64,000 nucleotides of DNA, taken from positions 39,658,945 to 39,722,944 of the forward strand of contig NC_081553.1 of NCBI RefSeq assembly GCF_963082655.1, given 5' to 3'. Position 1 is the first letter of the stretch, and each line of letters opens with the position of its first letter. Below are positions 1 through 10,690 of this stretch, one piece after another. This stretch comes from Stomoxys calcitrans (Eukaryota; Arthropoda; Insecta; Diptera; Muscidae). A program made the translations under genes and the position numbers. The notes under the pieces were generated by a model. The model was not told where the DNA came from and searched no databases. It saw only the letters and a program-made list of their open reading frames with translations.

Positions 1-60
1 CGCACATTGTTAAACGCCCCCTCGATATCAATGCAAACCGCCAATGTTTCGCCTTAGATC
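1..60 (-). pseudogene. Non-LTR retrotransposon reverse transcriptase fragment
   Basis: Read on the minus strand, this stretch encodes TLAVCIDIEGAFNNVR. That matches motif A of non-LTR reverse transcriptases, where the first Asp of DIEGAF is a metal-binding catalytic residue, and the wording is typical of the Jockey/LOA-like group. A related motif (FSVDIEGAFNNV) occurs near 43.6 kb. The window edge cuts the fragment. The flank at 61-240 may be further decayed retrotransposon but shows no motif I can name. A retrotransposon remnant, not a host gene. Confidence 0.6.
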
Positions 61-1245
61 AGATTTCTTAACGGCGGGAGTATGAATTTCACCACAAATT
101 TCTTAAACAATTCTTGTCGAATAATCTAAGGCAAACGTCCCACCTTAAATGTGCGAAAAAACTTAAAAAATTGTATCTGGAATGGACCCATGACCCTGGG
201 AGTCTATTTCAAATAGTAATTTCAAGTCCGGAGAAGTACAACTAAAATTTCTCTCAGTGTTTCCCAAAGAAGATTGCTCATTTAACAGTCACACCAGAAA
301 ATTTACTAAGTAACACAAAACAATCACCCAGCAGCAGACAAACATATTAGCAAAGAACAACAACATCAACAGCAGCAGCCGCAATCCCCCGTCGAAGTCA
401 CTTTGGTAGCAATAGCTGCGGGAGTAGTAGACGTAATACCAAAAAAAACCTCTAGCAGAAATGTGTGTGGCAAGTGCAACCCCTTGGTTGGAGGAATGTT
501 TTTGGTCATCACCACTAATAGCTGTAACAGGGAAACAATACCGAACATCCATAAAACCCGTTAAGCAGGACGTATCAGGGGGAGGCTACGCAACCACCCA
601 TTATGCACAAGGCACATCAGCACGCACACACACACACACGGCATTACACTTGGGCATACAAGAACACACAGTAGTCAACTGCGAGGCAAAAGTATCGAAA
701 TGTCTATGAATCATAGGCAAGAAAGAAATTCATCATCACGTGTGAGGATGGAACGTAAAACACCCGATAAACACAACATGTGACAATGACTACAGCAGCT
801 AACAACGTTAGGCGGAGGCAAGCATGGACGGACGAACGAATGAAATCCTGCTGCTGATGATGGCTGCGAGGATAAGCTGGAAGGAGGTGGATTGGTGGCA
901 CTAGGTTGACTGGGGTGGCAGTCGGCCACGAAGATGAGAAATGAGTGCGCCACTGGTGCCATATCCTTAAATCTAATTACGACTTAATCAGAGATATGAA
1001 AGCAAACAGCAGCAAGCGACAGCAGTACTGGCTACAGCAACAACATCAGTCACAACACCCGGTGGTACACTATGTTGTTGTCACTGGTAAACATTTTTGG
1101 ACTGGCCTAACACCAGTTGGGCACAGTGGTGAGAGAAAATAAGAAAATTAAAGTTTGCAAGGAAATTCCTACTATCAAATACCTGTTATTTGAGCCCCTT
1201 ATTGCCTTAGTAGGCAAACATGAATGGTTTGAAGAAAGTTTAGGC
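61..1245. other. Mostly unique AT-rich DNA with small microsatellites
   Basis: No coding feature is supported. The stretch holds a short (CA)n run near 622-640 and CAG/CAA-rich patches (about 365-385 and 1000-1050). The open frames here are short (up to 131 codons), in several overlapping frames, with no recognisable domain. Confidence 0.5.
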
Positions 1246-1251
1246 ATCTGC

Positions 1252-1560
1252 AAATGCAAATTTGTCCATGAACATTCCATTAAAGAACATGCGCAAACTT
1301 CTCACATCTCAATGAGTGCTGCCAATTCAATTTTAAGCTCAATTATGAGGGACCTCCTTTTTATAGCCGAGTCCGAACGGCATGCCGCAGAGCGACACCT
1401 CTTTGGGGAGAAGTTTTTATATGGCAAAAAACCTCACAAATGTAGCCAGCATCAAAAGGGGATAACCAACGCGGAAAAAATTTCTGATGTTTCTGCCAGG
1501 ATTCTAACCTAGGTTCGTTCAGCGTCATGCTAACATCCAAACCTTTGCGTTACGGTGGCC
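1252..1560 (-). mobile_element. tRNA-derived SINE, full length, minus orientation
   Basis: The right end, read on the minus strand, is a decayed tRNA-like head with an A-box-like segment (from GTAACGCAAAGG) and a mutated B box near 1500-1515. The body towards 1252 carries the family's common segments: a piece ending in CTCCCCAAAGAGGTGTCGC, a CTATAAAAAGGAGG stretch, and a tail mentioning TTCATGGACAAATTTGC. The same layout recurs at 5592, 60587 and 61359. Such elements are copied by LINE machinery and transcribed by RNA polymerase III. Confidence 0.75.
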
Positions 1561-1671
1561 TCCTATCAGCATCAAGAGCACAATTTTGTTTGAGTCCCAT
1601 AATGTCAAGCATTATGAAGGTGGCGATATTTAGGACTATGGGTCTTGTTCAGATCCACGTTAATTCATGTG

Positions 1672-2409
1672 TTTTTATACCTACCATCGAAGGATAGGGG
1701 CATATTCCTTTTGGCATTCCGTTTGCAACACAACGAAATATCCATTTACGACCCTATAAAGTATATATAATCTTGATCAGCGTAAAAATCTAAGACGATC
1801 TAGCCATGTCGTCCGTCTGTCTATTGAGTTGAAGCTTTGCACAGATCCATAAGAAGGTTAAGTTCGAAGACTATATCTTGATATAGCCCCCCTATAGACC
1901 GATCCGCCGATTTAGGGTCTTTGGCCCTTTATCCACATTTATTACCCGATTTTTCTAAAATGTGGGACAGTGCGATGAGTTAGGCCCTTCGACATCCTTC
2001 TTCAATTTGGTTCAGATCGGTCCAGATTTGGATATAGCTGTCATATAGACCGATCCGCCGATTTAAGGTCTAAGGCCCACAAAAGGAATAAAAGGGAGGT
2101 CCGAGACCGCCAAAATTTGGACGGTGAGTTGTGTTAGGCCCATCGACATTTTTCTGCATCTTGACCGAGATCGGTCCAGGTTTGGGTACAGCCTCCATAT
2201 TGACCGATCTCCGATTTAGGGTCTTAGGCCCATAATAGCCACATTTATTATCCGATTTTGCCAAAATTTAGGACAGTAAGTTGTGTCAGGCCCTTCGACA
2301 TTCTTATATATAGCTGCCACGATTGACCGCTGACCGATTTCTAGATTAAAAGTTTTGGGCCCATAAAAGGCTCATTTATTGTTCGATGTCGCCGAAATTT
2401 GGGATAGTC
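1672..2409 (+). mobile_element. DINE-1-like Helentron, type A, 3' truncated
   Basis: It begins with TTTTTATACC, then a segment like fly DINE-1/mini-me 5' ends (CCATTTACGACCCTATAAAG, a TATATA run, CTTGATCAG, GATCTAGCCATG and a short GTCY tract). Type A monomers with TAGACCGATC boxes follow. The array stops near 2409 without palindrome or CTTGTT end, so the 3' block is missing. Several monomers carry small deletions, which indicates an old copy. Confidence 0.75.
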
Positions 2410-2454
2410 GAAATCTACATGTCCGGCTGAACGGCAGGACGACAGGAGGTGACC

Positions 2455-3235
2455 CATATACTTGAATCCTCATATCAACATAAGATTCGAACTCTACTGT
2501 CATAGACCTTTCGTTAAACTCCGATATTATCCCCATCGAATTACACATCCTATTGAAGGGTATTTAGGGGGAGGGCCGGTCCCAGACTCTGTACCAAATG
2601 TGAAAATCAGATTCGTAGTCAACTCTCAAAGAACTTTCATTTTATACCCATTTTGTGACGTTGGTCATTCATGCCCGTTTTGGGGTTTAGAGAGGCCCCG
2701 TAGACATCTTGGACCAAATTCTTAAAACAGATGAGCACACAATTTCCATATTTCAGTTGATACCATATTGTTCCCATCGGTAAAAATGTCCTGTTGAGGG
2801 GTTTTTGGCGGGAGCCTAAAATACCAATGAATAAATTTTTACATCAGACCACCCCCAAAGGGGTGGGAAACCCCCGGCACTAAGGGTGCAATTTTTATGT
2901 CAAGTTCGCACTCTTTTCTTAAATACCTTTCATTTGATACCCATATTTCCCAATAGGTAAGCATGCCCGTTCGGGTGGGTTTTGGGATTGGGCGTCCCTC
3001 CAGGTTATTTGACCACAAAGTTTTATTCCAATTTCGTGTGGCATACTAATTTTCGCTTAAATCGGTGCACCCATGTCCGAGGTCTGACTTTTTTGAAAAT
3101 TAGGGTAAGGGATATCGGATATCAAAAAATGTTGTATGTATGTAAGTTGTGAGTCAAGCTCTGCCATCTGTGAAAATTTCATGAAAATCGGTTCAGCTGT
3201 TTTTGGGTCTATATGGAACAGACCAACAAATTTTT
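2455..3235 (-). mobile_element. Family E tandem-repeat element, minus orientation
   Basis: Repeats here are variants of a unit containing a form of ACTCAAATGAAAGGTATTT on the minus strand, alternating with C-rich ACCCCCAAAAC-like pieces. The terminal segment (about 3140-3225) reads TGTGAAAATTTCATGAAAATCGGTTCAGC, and its reverse complement resembles the start of the copy at 52.8 kb. Comparable copies lie at 14036-14690 and 52805-56470. It has no coding capacity; the mobilising machinery is unknown to me. Confidence 0.5.
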
Positions 3236-3242
3236 TTTTTCA

Positions 3243-3291
3243 TTTTTTTATTTTATTTTATATTATTTTATTTTATTTTATTTTATTTTAT
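3243..3291 (+). repeat. (TTTTA)n microsatellite, left of Helentron
   Basis: A T-rich run grading into repeated TTTTA units ends exactly where the type B Helentron starts. The same motif, much longer, follows that element at 4444. Confidence 0.8.
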
Positions 3292-4445
3292 TATACCCTC
3301 CACCATAAGATGGGGGGTATACTAATTTCGTCATTCTGATTATAACTACTCGAAATATTCGTCTGAGACCCCATAAAGTATATATATTCTTGATCGTCGT
3401 GAAATTTTATGTCGATCTAGCCATGTCCGTCCGTCTGTCCGTCCGTCCGTCTGTCTGTCGAAAGCACGCTAACTTCCGAAGGAGTAAAGCTAGCCACTTG
3501 AAATTTTGCACAAATACTTCTTATTAGCGTAGGTCGTTTGGTATTGTAAATGGGCCATATCGGTCCATGTTTTGATATAGCTGCCATATGAACCGATCTT
3601 GGGTCTTGACTTCTTGAGCCTCTAGAGTGTGCAATTCTTATCCGATTGGAATGAAATTTTGCACGACGTGTTTTCTTATGATATCCAACAACTGTGTCAA
3701 GTATGGTTTAAATCGGTCCATAACCTGATATAGCCGCCATATAAACCGATCTTGGGTCTTGACTTCTTGAGCCTCTAGCGTGCGCAATTCTTATCCGATC
3801 AGAATGAAATTTTGCACGACGTGTTTTGTTATGACATCCAACAACTGTGCTAAGTATGGTTCAAATCGGTTCATAACCTGATATAGCTGCCATATAAACC
3901 GATCTTGGGTCTTGACTTCTTGAGCCTCTAGAGGGCGCAATTCCTATCCGATTTGGCTGAAATTTTGCATGACGTATTTTATTTTTACTTTCAACAACTG
4001 TGTCAAATAAGGTTCATATCGGTTCATAACCTGATATAGCTGTCATATAAACCGATCTGGGATCTTGACTTCTTGTGCCCTAGAGGTCGCAATTATTATC
4101 CGATATGCCTGAAATTTTGTACGATGGATCCTCTCATGACCATCAACAAACGTGTTTATTATGGTCTGAATCGGTCTATAGCCCGATACAGATCCCATAT
4201 AAATCGTTCTCTCTATTTTACTTCGTGAGTCCCAATGGGCGCAATTCTTATACGAATTGGCTGAAATTTTACACAGGTCTCCAACATATAATTTAATTGT
4301 GGTCCAAACCGGACCATATCTTGATATCGTTTTAATAGCAGAGCAACTCTTTTCTTATATCCTTTTTTGCCTAAGAAGAGATGACGGGAAAAGAACTCGA
4401 CAAATGCGATTCGGCCCGGCCGAACTTAGCACGCTTTTACTTGTT
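3292..4445 (+). mobile_element. DINE-1-like Helentron, type B, complete ends
   Basis: The 5' end reads TATACCCTCCACCATAAG, followed by the TATATATTCTTGATCG core and a GTCC/GTCT tract (3425-3459). About five type B monomers follow, with GATATAGCTGCCATATAAACC boxes. The 3' end has AAGAACTCGACAAATGCGAT, the palindrome with arms AAGTTCGGCC, and CTTTTACTTGTT. The subterminal GGTGGAGGGTATA segment seen in other B copies is missing between GCGAT and TCGG. TTTTA microsatellites flank it on both sides. Confidence 0.8.
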
Positions 4446-4693
4446 TTATTTTATTTTATTTTATTTTATTTTATTTTATTTTATTTTATTTTATTTTATT
4501 TTATTTTATTTTATTTTATTTTATTTTATTTTATTTTATTTTATTTTATTTTATTTTATTTTATTTTATTTTATTTTATTTTATTTTATTTTATTTTATT
4601 TTATTTTATTTTATTTTATTTTATTTTATTTTATTTTATTTTATTTTATTTTATTTTATTTTATTTCATTTTATTTTATTTTATTTTATTTTA
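4444..4693 (+). repeat. (TTTTA)50 microsatellite
   Basis: About 250 bp of near-perfect 5-bp repeat starts within the last bases of the Helentron 3' end. I see one interruption, a C at about 4667. A 5-bp unit lacking stops in some frames produces long FILFY-type open frames, which are not genes. Confidence 0.97.
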
Positions 4694-5445
4694 ACCTCTT
4701 GTTAACCACTGTTCCTAGCATATCGCCACTTTGATTAAAAAAAATTTTTTGTTCAAGCCGACTGCTAAAAGGCCAGAGGACAAACACCAAGTGGGAGTTG
4801 GTGGTGGCACAACATCAGATTGACGAAGCATAAGTCCCCCTTTTTAAAACAACAAAACGTAATGAGAAAAAATTTTAACTAAAACCCTTAATTTTCGAAC
4901 GCTCAATTGCAAAAGTCAATGAGTTGAACATCCTGGTTGTCCCAGTTGTTGTTGTTGTATGGGGTAAGACCGCTTCCTTTTCGAGGGGTGTGTTTTTGTT
5001 TGAGTTCTCTGATCCCAGGACATTCTGTCTGGTTCTGTGATTTTTGTTTTTTTTTTTGTTGTTTGCTTAATGCAAATATTGTGCATTATCTATTGGATTC
5101 AGCATTCAAAATGCGTAGAATAGCTTACATGTGTTAATCATACAGCTGAGGTCCTTTTCTTTGTGTCCTTTTTATTCGGTCCGTCAATAAATGTTGTTGA
5201 TACTACCGTGGTGAGGTTTGTGTTGGTGACATTTTGTTTGGGGATTTTAATGATGTTTTTTTTTTCTTGCTTAAGTTTAAAGTCATGTTAAGCTAATGTA
5301 AATGGTTTTTCGTATATATTTGAAAATTGCCATATGTCGACAAATTGTTGTTGGAATAAAAAACAAAAGCGTTTGGGTATTTCGGGAAGATAGAAAATCA
5401 AAACTATGGTAAATATTTTAAATTATTATTTGCTTCTCTTTCGAG
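4694..5445. other. Unique AT-rich DNA
   Basis: No repeat family or coding signal is recognised. Homopolymer T runs occur near 5040-5060 and 5245-5260. Nothing more can be supported. Confidence 0.5.
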
Positions 5446-6170
5446 ACAAGCTCAATGATCGGAGATTTCCTTTGCAAATGGAAAAGGAAAGCCAGAGATC
5501 ACAACACGATCACGAGACGTGTTTCGTCTTTGGTTAGAAGACTTTTCAACCATATGTGAAGGCATTGGGAAAAGTACAGCTAATAGACAGGTGGCTACAG
5601 TAGCGCTGAGGTTAGCATGTCCGCCTATGACACTTAGCGCCCGGGTTCGAATTCTGGCAGGACCATCACAAAATGTTTCAGCGGTGGTAATCCAATTCTA
5701 ATGCTGGCGACATTTGCCATGCAAAAACTTCTCCCCAAAGAGGTGTCGCTCTGCGGCACGCCGTTCGGACTCAGCTATAAGAAGAAGGGCCCTTATCATT
5801 TAGCTTAAACTTGAATCGAACTGAACTCAATGATGTGTGAGAAGTTTGCCTTTGTTCCTTAGTGGAATGTCAATGTTCAATTTGGATCGGACAGCACTCA
5901 TTGATTTGTGAGAAGTTTTCCCCAGTTCCTTAATGGAATGTTCATGGGCAAATTTGCATTTGCAATAGACAGGGTTGTCGAGCAGGGTTAAAGTGGAATT
6001 TGTATCATAGAGGCGTTTTCGCAATAAATACGATTCAAATACAACATACCAACGAACGGCCTTTAAAGCAATCACATCTAATCAAAGTCGAAACTCGTCC
6101 CATAATGATTGGTGTGTTGCGATCTCTGGCTTTCCTTTTCCATTTGCAAAGAAAATCTCCTATCATTGAA
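5446..6170. mobile_element. Inverted-repeat element (MITE-like) split by a SINE
   Basis: The ends, about 5452-5505 and 6115-6168, are inverted repeats of roughly 55 bp with few mismatches; both contain GGAAAGCCAGAGATC in opposite orientation and TTTGCAAATGGAAAAGG. The inner part is interrupted by a SINE at 5592-5963. A second copy of one arm plus the inner part, in the opposite orientation, lies at 39166-39425 and lacks the SINE, which confirms the unit. No transposase is present. Confidence 0.7.
5592..5963 (+). mobile_element. tRNA-derived SINE with target-site duplication
   Basis: The head has TAGCGCTGAGGTTAGCATG (A-box region) and GGGTTCGAATTC (B-box region) in tRNA spacing, then the family body (CTAATGCTGGCGACATTTG, CTCCCCAAAGAGGTGTCGC). 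AATAGACAG occurs on both sides (5582-5590 and 5964-5972), a 9-10 bp target-site duplication as expected for LINE-mediated insertion. The 3' part carries an internal duplication: a segment around TCATTGATTTGTGAGAAGTT appears twice (about 5824-5880 and 5895-5950). Confidence 0.85.
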
Positions 6171-6659
6171 AGTCAATAGAGCTCTTTACGTTTGTCAGAC
6201 TGTGCAAACCGTGTTAATTTTCGGTTGGTGCTGTGCGTCTGTGGAGACATCCGTCCGTAGGATGTTGTCTGCTAATGCAATTCGGACTAGTAGAGTGAAC
6301 GAACTGGGCTCCACTAGACAACGGAGGATTAGTTTGCATAGACTTAAAAGGAATAGTGGAAGGCGCCGAAATGAGACCCGCAGGCTCTATGTAAGTGGGT
6401 AAATCTTGAGGAAAGTACTTCGACAGCATAGCCGGAGAAATATCGATGTAAAAAAAATCTGAAGAATGGTGCAATTCTTGTTCAACTATAATAATGACAC
6501 TTTTTCTGCGCCAGAGGAACGTGTTAAAGATTGATTTGTGCAGCTTAGAGAGACCTGAGGACTGGGGGCATGTACTGACAAAAAGCTTGTACTAAGAAGA
6601 CAAAAGAGATTTAGACGCAATGGGGATTACCGAGAGATTTTAAGCAACGCACGACATGA
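6171..6659. other. Unassigned DNA
   Basis: No repeat family is recognised. An open frame of 97 codons on the plus strand (6109-6402) begins inside the neighbouring inverted-repeat element and shows no domain I know, so I treat it as chance. Confidence 0.4.
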
Positions 6660-7400
6660 CAAAGCTGCTATACAGACCGATCTGTCTATTATGGATCTTA
6701 AATCCATAACAAGCGCTTTTTTTAAACGATTTCACAGAAACTCAAAATAGTGAGTTTTATAAGGCCCGTCGATATCCGTACCAAATATGGTCCAGATTGA
6801 AATACAGTTGCCTATAACAGGCGCATTTATTACCCGATTTCGCCGAAATTTGGATTAGTGAGTTGTATCAAGACTTCCCACATATATCTGAAATATGGTT
6901 CGGATTGGGCTATATTTAGATATAACTGCCATATAGACCAATCTTCAGCTTTAAGGGGCTAAAGACCAAAAAATGCGCATTTATAATTCGATTTCATTGA
7001 AATTTGAAACAGTGAAGTGTACTAAGACTCCCGAAATCCTAACCGAATATGGTCTAGATCGGATCATATTTAAATATAGCTGTCATATAGGTCAATCGGC
7101 AGATTTACAGCTTAAGCGCATAAACGGCGCATTTATAATTTGATTTGGATGAAATTTGATACAGTAAGCTGAATGTGGTCTATTCAACTTACTGTTGTCA
7201 AGATCGGACCTTATTTAGATATTGCTGTCAGAGGCACCGATCGGCTGATTTTGGGTATTAAGCCCATAGAACAGTGTGCTCGACTAGGGCTCCTGTTGTT
7301 TGAGCCGGGGATGGTCTACATCGGACCTTATTTCGATGTAGCTGCTGGTGATGGGTATCATAAGTTCTGTACTGCCGAAATTGATGCGTTTTTACTTGTT
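6660..7400 (+). mobile_element. DINE-1-like Helentron, degraded
   Basis: The 5' block is absent. Decayed monomers carry recognisable ATATAGCTGTCATATAGG and GCGCATTTATAATTTGATTT pieces. The 3' end retains GATGCGTTTTTACTTGTT but has lost the palindrome. A type D element follows directly. Confidence 0.6.
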
Positions 7401-7402
7401 TT

Positions 7403-8363
7403 CATACCCTACACCACCACTGTGGTACTGGGTTTTAAAACTTTGTACATTTGTTTGTAACACCCAAAAGGAACAGGACGCACTTTTCACCCGATCGTCT
7501 TTAATTTTGGCACATACATTTTTTGTGGTCTAGAGACGAAACCTATTTAAATTAGAACATTTTTTTCCGATTTGGATATAGCTCCCATATACATTTTCGT
7601 CCGATTCGGACTAATATTGCAATTATGTTGTCATTTGCTAACCGATTCTATCGAGTTTGTTGACTCTCGACATTACTGATAAATTTCATAGAAATCGGTT
7701 CAGTTTTAGATATAGCTCTCGATTTTCAGTACTAGAGTCACTTCAAGAGAATTTATTGAACAATCTTAAAAAAATTGTGTACAACGGTTTTCTTGACGAC
7801 TTCAACAATATCTATAAACTATGCTCGAAATCGGTTGAGATTTAAATATAGCTCCCATATATATGTTCATCTGATTTTGAGAAATGTTGCAATAAAATGC
7901 ACTTCTGTTAACCGATTCTCTCAAAATTTGGCAATAGGGATTTTCTTATGACTCTCGATATTGCTGGTGAATTTCATAGAAATCGGTTCAGATTTAGATT
8001 TAGTTGCCAAATATGTATATAGCCCCATTTTGACTTCTAGAGCCACAGCAAGCGAACTTATCGACCAATCTTGCCAACACAATATCTAAGAAGTTTGGTT
8101 GAAATCGATTCAGATTTAAAAATATCTCCCATGTATAGGTTCGTCAGATTTTGGGTAATTTGCAATAATGTTGCCATTTGTCAACCGTAGTTAATACAGA
8201 TTGAACATATTTGCTCGGAATTTAATATGAATTGTTTAATAGCGCATCTGAAAACATACGCGAAGGACTATCAAAATTGGTGCAGAATTAGATTAAGCTT
8301 CCACTATGTACTTATAGGATAGGGGTAGCATATTATACAGTCGGCACTGCCCGGCTTTTCCCC
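7403..8363 (+). mobile_element. Type D Helentron-like element, plus orientation
   Basis: The 5' end reads CATACCCTACACCACCACTG with an inverted GTGGTACTGGG close by. Monomers contain GATATAGCTCCCATATA, and the 3' end has a CAGTCGGCACTGCCCGGC palindrome before CTTTTCCCC. The same end types, in reverse, bound the large D copy at 34469-36630. This copy lacks the AAGTTCGGCC palindrome of types A to C, so D has its own terminal hairpin. The next element starts immediately after it. Confidence 0.65.
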
Positions 8364-10312
8364 TTTTTATACCCTCCACCATAGGATGGTGGTATACTTA
8401 TTTCGTCATTCTGATTGTAACACCTCGAAATATGCGTCTAAGACCCCATAAAAATATATTTATATTTTGGATCGTCATGTCATTTTAAGTCGATCTAGTC
8501 ACGTCAGTCCGTCTGTCCGTCCGTTTGTCTGTCGAGAGCACGTTAACTTCCGAAGGAGTAAAGCTAGCCGCTTGAAATTTTGGACAAATACTTCTTATTA
8601 ATGTAGGTCGGTTGGGATTGTAAATGGGCCATATCGGTCCATGTTTTGATATAGCTGCCATATAAAACCGATCTTGGGTCTTGTCTTCTTGAGCCTCTAG
8701 AGTGTGCAATTCTTATCCGATTGGAATGAAATTTTGCACGACGTGTTTTGTTATTATATCCAACAACTGTGCCAAGTATGGTTCAAATCGGTTCATAACC
8801 TGATATAGCTGTCATATAAACCGATAATGGGTCTTGACTTCTTGAGCCTCTAGAGTGTGCAATTCTTATCCGATTGCAATGAAATTTTGCACAAGTGTTT
8901 TGTTATAAAATCTAACAATTGTGCCAAGTATGGTTTAAATCGGTTCATAACCTGATTTAACTGACATATAAACCGATCTTAGGTCTTGACTTCTTGAGCC
9001 TGTAGAATATCCAATTCTTATCCGATTGGAATGAAATTTTTGCACGACGTGTTTTGTTGTGATATCCAACAATTGTGCCAAGTATGGTTGAAATCGGTGC
9101 ATAACATGATATAGCTGTCATATAAACCGATCTTGGGTCATGACTTCTTGAGCCTCTAGAGTGCGCAATTATTATCCGATTGGAATGAAATTTTGCGCGA
9201 AGTGTTTTGTTATGATATCCAACAACTGTGCCAAGTATGGTTTAAATCGGTTCATAACCTGATATAGCTGTCATATAAACCGATCATGGGTCTTGACTTC
9301 TTGAGCCTCTAGAGTGTGCAATTCTTATCCGATTGGAATGAAATTTTGCACGACATGTTTTGTTATGATATCCAACAACTGTGCAGAGTATGGTTTAAAT
9401 CGCTCCATGTTTTGATGTAGCTGCCATATATACCGATCTTGGGTCTTGAATTCTTGAGCCTCTAAAGTGCGCAATTCTCATCCGATTGGAATGAAATTTT
9501 GCACGAAGTGTTTTGTTATGATATCCAACAACTGTGCCAAGTATGGTTCAAATCGGTTCATAACCTGATATATCTGTCATATAAACCGATCATGGGTCTT
9601 GACTTCTTGAGCCTCTAGAGTGCGCAATTATTATCCGATTGGAATGAAATTTTGCACGACGTGTTTTGTTATAATATCCAACAACTGTGTCTAGTGTGGT
9701 TCAAATCGGTTCATAACCTGATATAGCTGTCATATAAACAGATCTTGGGTCTTGACTTCTTGAGCCTCTAGAGGGCGCAATTCTTATCCGATTTGCCTGA
9801 AATTTTGCATGGTGTATTTTATTCTTACTTTCAACAACTGTGTCAAATAAGGTTCAAATCGGTTCATAACCTGATATAGCTGTCATATAAACTGATCTGG
9901 GATCTTGACTTATTGAGCCTGTAGAGTGCGCAATTATTATCCGATTTGCCTGAAATTTTGTACGACGGATTCTCTCATGACCATCAACATACGTGTTTAT
10001 TATGGTCTGAATCGGTCTATAGCCCGATACAGCTCCCATAAAAATCGATCTCTCTATTTTACTTATTGAACCCACAAAGGGCGCAATTCTTATTCGAATT
10101 GGCTGATATTTTACACAGGTCTCCAACATATAATTTAATTGTGGTGCAAACCGGACCATATCTTGATATCGCTCTAATAGCAGAGCAAATCTTTTTTTAT
10201 ATCCTTTTTTTGCCTAAGAAGGGATGCCGGAAAAAGAACTCGACAAATGCGATCTATGGTGGAGGGTATATAAGATTTGACCCGGCCGAACTTAGCACGC
10301 TTTTACTAGTTT
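8364..10312 (+). mobile_element. DINE-1-like Helentron, type B, long array
   Basis: It starts TTTTTATACCCTCCACCATA and carries the mini-me core and a GTCC tract. An array of about eleven monomers near 153 bp follows (CTTGACTTCTTGAGCCTCTA with TGATATAGCTGTCATATAAA). The 3' block is intact: GGTGGAGGGTATATAAGA, the palindrome, and a slightly changed CTTTTACTAGTT. It is the longest B array in the window. Confidence 0.82.
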
Positions 10313-10690
10313 TTTCTGGAGTTGCCCCCAAATTTTACATCTCTACTCACAAATACCACAATTTTGCTTAAATTTGTGTACCCATCTCCGAAATGTAGCG
10401 TTTTTGGAGAATACGGACATAGATGTCAATCAATATATTTGTCTTCCCATATACTTGGTTCCAATTGTGTCTGTCCGTCTGTTTCCAAAATCAGCTATAT
10501 TGAACCATTCGTGCCAAGTTTGGCCTGCAAATTTGTTCATTTAGTCCCGGCCTTAAGGCATAACGATTCCAAGGCACTTTCAAAAACTTAAACACAAAAG
10601 TTCAAACAAATTAGCTAACATCCGATATTGAAGTGTATGTTCAACCGCATCACCATATTGCCATCTGCATCATTATCTGGCTATACCCAT
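10313..10690. other. Unassigned, repeat-like
   Basis: It contains TTTTGCTTAAATTTGTGTAC and a GTCTGTCCGTCTG piece that recall family E and mini-me segments, but no complete unit can be placed. Confidence 0.35.

Noticed and set aside
4257..4734. Open frames of 117-145 codons with FILFY repeats
   Set aside because: They are translations of the (TTTTA)n microsatellite.
6109..6402. 97-codon Arg-rich plus-strand frame
   Set aside because: It begins inside a terminal inverted repeat, shows no domain, and is overlapped by an 86-codon frame on the other strand.
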